Translations under genes and position numbers: made by a program
Assembly: GCA_937959145.1 (NCBI GenBank)
Contig: CALGMC010000288.1
Location: forward strand, 1-5,271
Direction: 5' to 3'
Length of the DNA stretch: 5,271 nucleotides
From: an uncultured Chlorobiales bacterium
Lineage (GTDB): Bacteria > Bacteroidota > Chlorobiia > Chlorobiales > Thermochlorobacteraceae
Shown: piece by piece, positions 1-5,271 of the stretch
How the letters are laid out: every line of letters begins with the position of its first letter
Numbering within the stretch: the stretch's first letter is position 1
The notes under the pieces: generated by a model
Told to the model about the DNA's origin: nothing
Databases searched by the model: none
Seen by the model: the letters and a program-made list of their open reading frames with translations, nothing else

Positions 1-845
1 TGGTCATCTGCCTGTTCAAAAGTCGGATTGCTGTAAATTTTTCCCAGTTCAAATAGGCTTTCGACTTCGCCGACAATGTTGCCTAAGGCTTGCTCGATTT
101 CAAGGCTTTGCTGTTGCAGTTCAATCGCTCGATGAAATTCCCCAAGGGCGGCATGGACTTTGGACTTATTGCATAGCACCGCCGCCTCTCCACGCTTATC
201 CTTTAACTCGCGCATGATTTCAAGGCTCTGGCATTGCAGGCGTAAGGCTTGCTCGTAATCTTTTTCTTTTTCACAGACAGAGGCAAGGTTGTTGAGCGTG
301 TAGGCTTTTCCTTTTTTGAGATTGTGCTTTTCTCGGTGTACTAAGGCTTTCTCAAAATAACGCCTTGCTTTTTGATAATCGCCTAAATGAAAATAGGACA
401 GCCCAATGTTGTTGAGCGCACTGCCAATACCTTTGGCATAGTTGAGATTTTCGTAAATGGTCAGGCTTCGGACATTGTAATCGAGCGCGCTATCATACTG
501 CCCAAGTTGAAGGTAGATATTTGCCATCAGCGATAATACTTTCGCTTCTCCTAATGCATTTCCTTCGAGAACGAACAACGCCTTTGCCTTTTCGGCATGG
601 AGATAGGCTTGTTTGAAATCCGACATCAATTCATAGCACAAGGCTTCTGCACGAAACGCTTCGGCTTCTCCATTTGTGAAATTCAGTTGTTTGGCTTCTC
701 GTCTGATTTGGCGGGCAAGGTCGAGGGCTTCTTTTGGATTTGTGTTTCTAATTTCCAACGCTTGTTGGAGATTTTTTTCCAACTCGTCACGTTTTTGTCG
801 ACTTGCGTCGACCGCCACTTCTATTTCGTCTATTTTTTCGCTCAT
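1..845 (-). CDS. TPR-repeat protein, N-terminal 281 residues (C-terminus beyond window)
   Basis: The frame is open from the ATG at 845-843 to the left edge, giving 281 complete codons and no stop. A charged, helical N-terminus (about residues 1-30, opening MSEKIDEIEVAV) is followed by tetratricopeptide repeats of exactly 40 residues: an equivalent glycine occurs at 59, 99, 139, 179, 219 and 259. Typical units contain ALNNIGLSYFHLGDYQKA and TLNNLASVCEKEKDYEQA. The 40-residue unit with the A/L-NN-I/L pattern is the kinesin-light-chain/LGN/Rap style (TPR_12-like), a protein-binding superhelix. I see no signal peptide or membrane segment, so the visible part is probably cytoplasmic. In Bacteroidota and Chlorobiota such arrays are often followed by a class III nucleotide cyclase, a histidine kinase or a HTH domain; which one applies here cannot be seen. 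It starts 77 bases after the ABC ATPase stop with no clear terminator between, so co-transcription is possible. The TPR call is firm; the function is unknown. Confidence 0.88.
   Translation of the reverse strand, partial: MSEKIDEIEVAVDASRQKRDELEKNLQQALEIRNTNPKEALDLARQIRREAKQLNFTNGEAEAFRAEALCYELMSDFKQAYLHAEKAKALFVLEGNALGEAKVLSLMANIYLQLGQYDSALDYNVRSLTIYENLNYAKGIGSALNNIGLSYFHLGDYQKARRYFEKALVHREKHNLKKGKAYTLNNLASVCEKEKDYEQALRLQCQSLEIMRELKDKRGEAAVLCNKSKVHAALGEFHRAIELQQQSLEIEQALGNIVGEVESLFELGKIYSNPTFEQADD
72..671 (-). repeat. Five in-frame 120-bp TPR coding units
   Basis: Residues 59-258 of the TPR protein form five consecutive units of exactly 40 codons, and a sixth begins at 71 and runs off the window. 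The periodicity also shows in the DNA: similar stretches starting at plus-strand 98 and 218 (both beginning atttcaaggct) are 120 bases apart, and the gttgagcg segment near 292 recurs near 411. The units are diverged, so this is a protein-domain repeat and not a recent tandem DNA expansion. Confidence 0.7.
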
Positions 846-922
846 TTGTCGCCTGTAATGTTTTGGTATAAAGGTTCAAGGGGAATGAAACTGTAACATC
901 AAATTCTGCACCACTTGTCATG

Positions 923-1831
923 TCATGGCAGTAGTGAAGCATCATTAGGCATTTGCGTGATTTCCATAAATGCTTCTTCGAGCGTCTTCTTTTGCAACGA
1001 GAGATGCGACAAATACGTGCCTTTTTCCGCAAGAAATTGATTGAGCGCGGCAAGATTATCGGTTTGCAGTTCAACTAAGAGTCCGTCGCCTTCGTCCGTT
1101 ACGGAAATGGTTTCGGGGTAAGTTTTTAGGATTGCATTCAAGGCTTCGAGGTTTTCGGCTTTCAGGCGTGCAAGCGGGTTTCGGCTGATGAGCTCTTTCA
1201 CATTGCCGCTTTTGAGCAGTTTGCCGTTTTTAATCACCGCCACGTGCGAGCAGACTTGCTCGACTTCGCTCAAAAGATGGCTTGAAAGGAAAATGGTTTT
1301 GCCTTCGTCGGCAAGGCGTTTGACGATTTGACGTACGTCGCGGATTCCGTCAGGGTCTAAACCGTTGGTGGGTTCGTCTAAAATGACAAGGTCAGGGTTG
1401 GAAAGCGTTGCGGCGGCAAGGGCAAGTCGCTGTTTCATGCCGAGCGAGTAAGTTCGGAAGGGGCTATTGGCTCTTGCCGATAAATCCACGAGTTTGAGCG
1501 CGCTCTGAATCTGTGCGTCCGTTGCGCGTTTGATTTTCGCAACGATTTTCAAATTATCCAAGCCGCTCAAATACGGATAAAAGTTCGGCGTCTCGAGCGT
1601 TGCGCCGATGTTCAGCCGCGCCGAATCCAAGTCGTCGCTCTCAAAGAGTTTAATGATGCCGCTTGTTTTGTTGATAATGCCAAGCAGTAGTCCTATCGTT
1701 GTGGTTTTGCCGCTTCCGTTCGGACCTAAAAAGCCGAAGACTTGACCTCGCTCGACGGTGAATGAGATATTGTCGACGGCTTTTTTCGTGCCGTAGTATT
1801 TATTGAGGTCTACTACATCGATAATCGTCAT
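923..1831 (-). CDS. ABC transporter ATP-binding protein, BcrA/LanF-like
   Basis: A 302-residue nucleotide-binding subunit that would power an ABC-2 type exporter from the cytoplasmic face of the inner membrane. All core motifs are present: Walker A GPNGSGKTT (36-44), signature YSLGMKQR (128-135), Walker B LVILDEP (148-154) with catalytic Glu153, D-loop GLD (157-159) and the switch His185 in LSSHLL. The Q-loop position carries Glu80 (LETPNFYPYLSG), a substitution known as the E-loop in the lantibiotic-immunity LanF ATPases and also seen in BcrA-like proteins. Residues about 215-302 form the accessory C-terminal region usual for DrrA/BcrA/CcmA-type subunits, ending in LEEAFMEIT. The ATG lies 3 bases after the cyclophilin stop, which fixes the start and suggests translational coupling. 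No permease gene is adjacent on either side within the window. The family is certain; the substrate (antimicrobial, lipid, ion or other) is not predictable. Confidence 0.95.
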   Translation of the reverse strand: MTIIDVVDLNKYYGTKKAVDNISFTVERGQVFGFLGPNGSGKTTTIGLLLGIINKTSGIIKLFESDDLDSARLNIGATLETPNFYPYLSGLDNLKIVAKIKRATDAQIQSALKLVDLSARANSPFRTYSLGMKQRLALAAATLSNPDLVILDEPTNGLDPDGIRDVRQIVKRLADEGKTIFLSSHLLSEVEQVCSHVAVIKNGKLLKSGNVKELISRNPLARLKAENLEALNAILKTYPETISVTDEGDGLLVELQTDNLAALNQFLAEKGTYLSHLSLQKKTLEEAFMEITQMPNDASLLP

Positions 1832-1834
1832 GGC

Positions 1835-2329
1835 TTATGCGACTTTGGCAGTAATCTTCATCGTAACAGGCTCGATGGGGTTATCGCGCGCATCGCGTTT
1901 GACCAGCGAAATTTTATCTGCTACGTCCATTCCATCAATCACTTTTCCGAAAACGGTGTAGCCTGCTTGCGCTGAGTCGAGAAAATCATTATCGGCAACG
2001 TTGATGTAGAATTGACTGCCCGACGAGGCTTTGGCAGGATTGCCGTCGCGCGCCGCCGCAAGCGTGCCGCGTTTGTTTTTATGCTTGAACTCGGCAGGAA
2101 TGCGCTCCGTCGGTCCGCCTGTGCCGTGCATCTGTCGCTTGGATTGGTCGCGCGAAAGTGGGTCGCCGCCTTGAATCATGAAGCCGGGAATCACACGATG
2201 AAAAGTGATGCCGTCGTAATACTTTTCAGCGACAAGCTTTTTGAAGTTATCGCGGTGAAGCGGCGTGTCGTCAAAGAGTTCAATCGTGATGTTGCCGTGA
2301 GGCGTTTCAATCAAAAATTGTTCGGGCAT
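1835..2329 (-). CDS. Cyclophilin-type peptidyl-prolyl cis-trans isomerase, cytoplasmic
   Basis: A 164-residue single-domain cyclophilin (EC 5.2.1.8), the usual length for a bacterial cytoplasmic enzyme, which speeds cis-trans isomerisation of X-Pro bonds during folding. The active-site segment FHRVIPGFMIQGGDP (43-57) holds Arg45, equivalent to Arg55 of human cyclophilin A, with Phe50, Met51 and Gln53 matching Phe60, Met61 and Gln63. The second core motif SSGSQFYIN (102-110) has Gln106, with Tyr108 where human CypA has Phe113; YTVFGKVIDGMD (124-135) follows. The human Trp121 position appears to be Phe116, common in bacteria and usually linked to weaker cyclosporin binding. The N-terminus MPEQFLIETPHG has no signal peptide or membrane segment. 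The gene lies 41 bases after the lipoprotein cyclophilin and 3 bases before the ABC ATPase. It closely resembles the preceding cyclophilin (36 of 50 residues identical over the first part of the domain), so the two arose by duplication. Confidence 0.96.
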   Translation of the reverse strand: MPEQFLIETPHGNITIELFDDTPLHRDNFKKLVAEKYYDGITFHRVIPGFMIQGGDPLSRDQSKRQMHGTGGPTERIPAEFKHKNKRGTLAAARDGNPAKASSGSQFYINVADNDFLDSAQAGYTVFGKVIDGMDVADKISLVKRDARDNPIEPVTMKITAKVA

Positions 2330-2370
2330 GGTCGTTGATGTTTAGTTTGAACAATGAACTTGGTTTTGGC

Positions 2371-2958
2371 TTACTCAACAAGTTTGAATTTCAATTCGAT
2401 GTGTGCGTAGGGAATGTTCATTCCGTCGCGTGGCAATTTCTCAAATTTATCGACAATGTCCATTCCTTCAATCACTTTTCCGAAAACGGTATATCTGCCG
2501 TTGTAACTGCGATTGTCGTTGAGATTGATAAAAAATTGACTGCCCGACGATTCGCGTTTCGGATTGACATCATCATCGAAGCGTGCGGCGGCAACTGTGC
2601 CACGCTTATGTGAGTGTTTAATTTCGGCAGGAATGGATTTCGGCGGAAGCGTATCTAAGGCGGGGTTCGGCTTTTCTCGATATTCCGCGCCGCCCGTCTG
2701 AATCACAAAGCCGGGCACAATGCGATGAAACCAAAGCCCGTCGTAATAACCTGCTTTGACCAATCGCACGAAATTATCGCGATGCAGCGGCGTATCGTCA
2801 AAGAGCTCGATGAGAATGTTGCCTTGTGAAGATTCAATCAGGATGCGGGGTTTTGCGGAAAGCGAATCCGCCGTTTGAGACGTTTTCGCTCGTTGCGCTT
2901 CACACCCAAACAACAAGAGGACTAAGCAAGTAGCGGCATAAAGCGCAACAAACGGCAT
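2371..2958 (-). CDS. Cyclophilin-type peptidyl-prolyl isomerase, predicted envelope lipoprotein
   Basis: A 195-residue protein: an export signal plus a cyclophilin domain from about residue 38. The N-terminus has a hydrophobic stretch (TCLVLLLFGC, 10-19) ending in a lipobox-like LFGC, so Cys19 would be lipidated and the enzyme would face the periplasm. A linker of about 18 residues follows. Catalytic features are FHRIVPGFVIQ (77-87) with Arg79 (Arg55 in human CypA), Phe84 and Gln87, then SSGSQFFIN (137-145) with Gln141 and Phe143, and YTVFGKVIEGMD (156-167). Val85 replaces the usual Met61. The start is well fixed: a TAA lies in frame three codons upstream, with no alternative start between. 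The signal is odd because no Lys or Arg precedes the hydrophobic core. The ATG is 15 bases after the TPR membrane protein stop, in line with joint expression and a shared envelope role. The isomerase call is secure; lipidation is probable but inferred from sequence. Confidence 0.93.
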   Translation of the reverse strand: MPFVALYAATCLVLLLFGCEAQRAKTSQTADSLSAKPRILIESSQGNILIELFDDTPLHRDNFVRLVKAGYYDGLWFHRIVPGFVIQTGGAEYREKPNPALDTLPPKSIPAEIKHSHKRGTVAAARFDDDVNPKRESSGSQFFINLNDNRSYNGRYTVFGKVIEGMDIVDKFEKLPRDGMNIPYAHIELKFKLVE

Positions 2959-2973
2959 AGAGTTTTAGAGCGA

Positions 2974-3633
2974 TTACTTTTTCAAGCGCGCAATAATTTG
3001 GTCCGCACTTCGGGCGACGGCTGACTGAGGATACTCCTTTTTCAACTTTTCGTAGACGGCGAGTGCATCGCTTTTTTCGCCTGCCAATTCGAAGTTGCGT
3101 CCCGCATTTTCCAAGTAAATCGGCGTGATGGCATCGTTTCGAACTGCGTCCGCCGCACGGCGAAAGAGTTGAGCGGCTTTCTTGTATTCTTTCTTTTGTT
3201 CGTAGCATGCCGCTTCACCCGCCAACGCCGAGCCTTTCACAAGCGGCGAAGAACTTGAAACGCTCTCAAATGCTTTTTGCGCCTCGTCATAATTGCGAAG
3301 TTGGAAGTAAGCATTCGCCAAGTAAAGTTTCGCTTGCTCGCCCGACAGTGTGCCGGAGTAAGTTTTCGCAATCTCTTTCAGACCCATCGCCGTGCTGTCG
3401 CCTTCAATCGCGCCGCTGTAATTGCCCGCTTCATATCGCTTGATGATGCTTTCCAACTTGCCGGTGGCTTCTTGATTTTTGGCGTCTTGTTGCTGATTCC
3501 AAAAAAATGCGCCGACAATTGCCAATAGAATTGCACCCAATACACCCAAAACGGTCGTGCGATTTTTCTCGAAGAAATCCGTTGCTTGAAAGAAAAATTC
3601 AGTAAAAAAGTCCGATTTAGTTGTGCTTGCCAT
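2974..3633 (-). CDS. Single-pass membrane TPR protein, YfgM-like
   Basis: A 219-residue protein with a short N-terminal segment (1-26), one membrane helix (about 27-45, TVLGVLGAILLAIVGAFFW) and a soluble part carrying TPR-type helices: AKLYLANAYFQLRNYDEA (101-118), ALAGEAACYEQKKEYKKAA (136-154) and YLENAGRNFELAGEKSDAL (173-191). This architecture and length match YfgM/TPR_21 proteins, whose E. coli member binds SecYEG and the isomerase PpiD in the periplasm. By analogy the TPR part should face the periplasm and bind proteins leaving the translocon, which is inference. I chose the ATG at 3633-3631. An ATG 34 codons upstream (3735) would begin inside the terminator hairpin, place the start upstream of the candidate promoter, and add residues unlike the family. 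The stop is 15 bases before the lipoprotein cyclophilin. A BamD-like or general TPR scaffold role is the alternative. Confidence 0.85.
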   Translation of the reverse strand: MASTTKSDFFTEFFFQATDFFEKNRTTVLGVLGAILLAIVGAFFWNQQQDAKNQEATGKLESIIKRYEAGNYSGAIEGDSTAMGLKEIAKTYSGTLSGEQAKLYLANAYFQLRNYDEAQKAFESVSSSSPLVKGSALAGEAACYEQKKEYKKAAQLFRRAADAVRNDAITPIYLENAGRNFELAGEKSDALAVYEKLKKEYPQSAVARSADQIIARLKK

Positions 3634-3659
3634 TGTTTGCTGTTGCTTTATGAAAAAAT

Positions 3660-3697
3660 TGGGACGCGAAGATACGAAATCGCATTGGAATTTCTGA
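3660..3697 (-). promoter_or_regulatory. Candidate Bacteroidota-type promoter for the TPR/cyclophilin/ABC cluster
   Basis: On the minus strand, TATCTTCG at 3674-3667 matches the Bacteroidota -7 consensus TAnnTTTG at all but one specified position. The -33 site expected 19 bases upstream (3697-3694) reads TCAG, a poor match to TTTG. Transcription would begin near 3660 and leave a leader of about 27 bases before the ATG at 3633. It lies between the clpC terminator and the first gene of the cluster, where a promoter is expected. The weak -33 element keeps confidence moderate. Confidence 0.4.
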
Positions 3698-3715
3698 ATC
3701 TTATCTAATCGCCCT

Positions 3716-3750
3716 AAAACAAAAAGAGCCTGCACGAAACAGGCTCTTTT
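3716..3750 (-). terminator. Intrinsic terminator downstream of clpC
   Basis: On the minus strand a perfect 11-bp inverted repeat (3750-3740 pairing with 3732-3722), with GC-rich core GAGCCTG/CAGGCTC and a 7-base loop, is followed by the T-rich tract TTTTTGTTTT (3725-3716). It begins 17 bases after the clpC stop codon, the expected place for Rho-independent termination. The plus strand shows a shorter T-run (TTTT) after the stem, but no plus-strand gene would use it. Confidence 0.93.
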
Positions 3751-3767
3751 GCGAGTTCGCTTGCACC

Positions 3768-5271
3768 TTACTTTTGCAGTTCAATTTCATTCGAGGCGGT
3801 TGCGCTTGTGGCAGTCGCTACGGTGAAGGTTAATTTGCCTTCATTTGCATCGTAGCCGACTTTCACCGCTCCGCCTTCTTTGAGATTGGCACGCAGAATT
3901 TCTTCGGCAAGTGGCTCTTCCAAATGCTTCTGAATGGCTCGGCGAAGCGGACGTGCGCCGTATTGAACATCGTAGCCTTTATCGGCAAGAAATTCTTTGG
4001 CTTCGTCAGAAATTTCCACTTTAATGTCAAGCACTTTGAATCGCTCGTTCAATCCCGCCAGCATAACATCAACGATTTGCGTGATGTGCTTGCGCTCGAG
4101 TTGATGGAAGATGACGACGTCGTCGAGGCGATTGAGAAACTCGGGACTAAAAACACGCTTCAACGCTTCTTGAAGTGTGGATTTGATTCTGCCGTAATTT
4201 TCGGTTTCATCGCCCACTGTGAATCCAATGCCTTTGGCTTTGCGCTCAATATCGCGCACGCCGATGTTTGAGGTCATGATGATGACCGTATTTTTGAAGT
4301 CGACACGACGCCCTTGCGAATCGGTCAAAATGCCGTCGTCTAAGACTTGCAGCAGCATATTGAAGACTTCGGGGTGCGCCTTCTCGATTTCATCAAGCAA
4401 AATCACGCTGTATGGCTTGCGGCGCACTTTTTCGGTGAGTTCTCCGCCTTCTTCAAAGCCGACATAACCGGGCGGCGCGCCCACCAATCGCGAAACGCTG
4501 AACCGCTCCATAAATTCGGACATATCCACGCGAATGAGCGCGTCTTCGCTGTCGAACATCGTCTTTGCCAAGGCTTTAGCGAGTTCGGTTTTGCCGACGC
4601 CTGTTGGTCCTAAAAAGATGAACGAGCCAATCGGACGGTTCGGGTCTTTGATGCCTGCGCGCGTGCGTCGGATTGACTTCGCCAACTTCTCAATGGCTTC
4701 ATCTTGCCCAATCACCCGTGCTTTAAGTGCTTGCTCGAGCTCAAGCAATTTTTGCGATTCCGCCGCGCCGACTTTCGTTACGGGAATGCCCGTCATCATT
4801 GAAACAACGGTTGCAATCGTCTCTTCATTGACTTCATAAATTTCGTCGGAAGATTCCAGCCATTTCTTTTGTGCGTCTTTGAGCTTGTTCTCTAACTTTT
4901 GCTGTTCGTCGCGCAGTCGCGCCGCTTCTTCGAACTTTTGCGCTTTGATGAGTTCGGCTTTTTGCTTTTTGATTTCTTCCAACTTTTGTTCGGCTTGAAC
5001 AACATCTTCGGGCACTTTCACATTTGCCAATCGCACGCGGCTTCCGGCTTCGTCGAGCACGTCGATGGCCTTGTCGGGAAATTGACGGTCGGAAATATAT
5101 CGGTCGGCAAGGCGCACGATGGCTTGGATTGCTTCTTTGGTATAGCGAACGCCGTGATGCGCTTCGTATTTATTTTTGATGCTGTTGAGAATCTCGAGCG
5201 TTTCTTCAATGCTTGGCGACTCGACCATGACTTTTTGGAATCGGCGTTCGAGCGCACCATCTTTTTCAATC
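3768..5271 (-). CDS. clpC: ClpC-type AAA+ ATP-dependent unfoldase, C-terminal 500 residues (5' end beyond window)
   Basis: The open frame enters from the right edge with IEKDGALERRFQKVMVESPS, the end of the first AAA+ module, so the Met codon at 5228 is internal and not the start. Numbering from the first complete visible codon (5270): the middle domain has a UVR motif (about 97-131, containing KFEEAARLRDEQ), which separates ClpC from ClpB and ClpA. The second AAA+ module has Walker A GPTGVGKT (221-228), pore loop GYVG (268-271), Walker B VILLDE (289-294), sensor 1 Asn335 (MTSN), arginine finger Arg381 (EFLNR) and sensor 2 GARPLRR (438-444). The IGF tripeptide (348-350) is the loop that docks on ClpP, so this is a proteolytic-partner unfoldase and not a disaggregase. 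It hexamerises in the cytoplasm, unfolds substrates and feeds them to ClpP, commonly with MecA-type adaptors in relatives. A Thr/Ala/Ser-rich tail precedes the stop. A terminator follows 17 bases later, so it ends its own transcription unit. No key residue is missing in the visible part. Confidence 0.97.
   Translation of the reverse strand, partial: IEKDGALERRFQKVMVESPSIEETLEILNSIKNKYEAHHGVRYTKEAIQAIVRLADRYISDRQFPDKAIDVLDEAGSRVRLANVKVPEDVVQAEQKLEEIKKQKAELIKAQKFEEAARLRDEQQKLENKLKDAQKKWLESSDEIYEVNEETIATVVSMMTGIPVTKVGAAESQKLLELEQALKARVIGQDEAIEKLAKSIRRTRAGIKDPNRPIGSFIFLGPTGVGKTELAKALAKTMFDSEDALIRVDMSEFMERFSVSRLVGAPPGYVGFEEGGELTEKVRRKPYSVILLDEIEKAHPEVFNMLLQVLDDGILTDSQGRRVDFKNTVIIMTSNIGVRDIERKAKGIGFTVGDETENYGRIKSTLQEALKRVFSPEFLNRLDDVVIFHQLERKHITQIVDVMLAGLNERFKVLDIKVEISDEAKEFLADKGYDVQYGARPLRRAIQKHLEEPLAEEILRANLKEGGAVKVGYDANEGKLTFTVATATSATASNEIELQK

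Noticed and set aside
72..671. The 120-base periodicity considered as a CRISPR-like or satellite repeat
   Set aside because: The unit is a whole number of codons, the copies are diverged, and the translation gives classical TPR helices, so it is a protein-domain repeat.
597..896. A plus-strand open frame of 99 codons near the start of the TPR gene
   Set aside because: It is antisense to the TPR coding region and its Phe-rich translation is the expected complement of Lys/Glu-rich helices.
846..922. Possible promoter or terminator between the ABC ATPase and the TPR gene
   Set aside because: TATACC on the minus strand looks a little like a -10 box, but no -35 or -33 element stands at a suitable distance. 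No hairpin with a T-tract is visible either, so nothing was called.
2012..2613. Two adjacent plus-strand open frames (2012-2338 and 2335-2613) that overlap slightly
   Set aside because: They lie opposite the two cyclophilin genes, whose catalytic motifs are intact. The translations resemble no family and their similarity to each other's context follows from the cyclophilin duplication.
3924..4839. Several plus-strand open frames of 80-115 codons opposite clpC
   Set aside because: They are antisense to strongly conserved AAA+ motifs (Walker A, Walker B, sensor 2) and show no recognisable domain, which fits shadow frames of a conserved gene.
3768..5271. ClpB or ClpA as the identity of the AAA+ gene
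   Set aside because: The middle region is a short UVR motif and not the long ClpB coiled coil, and an IGF ClpP-docking loop is present, which ClpB lacks. ClpA does not carry the UVR motif.

Overview
The window is about 5.3 kb of densely packed bacterial chromosome in which every gene I can support lies on the minus strand, so it is read from high to low coordinates. It looks like a housekeeping region. Three things point to the Bacteroidota/Chlorobiota group: the combination of families (UVR-containing ClpC, paired cyclophilins, and TPR proteins), gene starts without a convincing Shine-Dalgarno sequence, and a Bacteroidota-like promoter element. A Chlorobiota relative of moderate GC would fit, but the assignment is inference from content and was not confirmed by a search.

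Layout from right to left: 5271-3768 is the C-terminal part of a ClpC-type AAA+ unfoldase, whose 5' end lies outside the window. A strong intrinsic terminator (3750-3716) closes that transcript, and a candidate promoter (about 3697-3660) follows directly. A tight four-gene cluster comes next: a membrane-anchored TPR protein resembling YfgM (3633-2974), a cyclophilin with a lipoprotein signal (2958-2371), a second cyclophilin without a signal (2329-1835), and an ABC transporter ATPase of the BcrA/LanF type (1831-923). The gaps are 15, 41 and 3 bases, so one transcript is likely. After 77 bases with no recognisable signal, a 40-residue-period TPR protein starts at 845 and runs off the left end.

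A plausible common theme is protein quality control: ClpC unfolds cytoplasmic proteins for ClpP, the cytoplasmic cyclophilin isomerises prolyl bonds, and the anchored TPR protein plus the lipoprotein cyclophilin could assist newly exported proteins in the envelope. The ATPase has no permease beside it here, so its partner is unknown. I found no RNA genes, mobile elements, CRISPR arrays or plus-strand genes. I see no clearly undescribed system; the most interesting points are the TPR/exported-cyclophilin pair, the tandem cyclophilin duplication and the permease-less ATPase.
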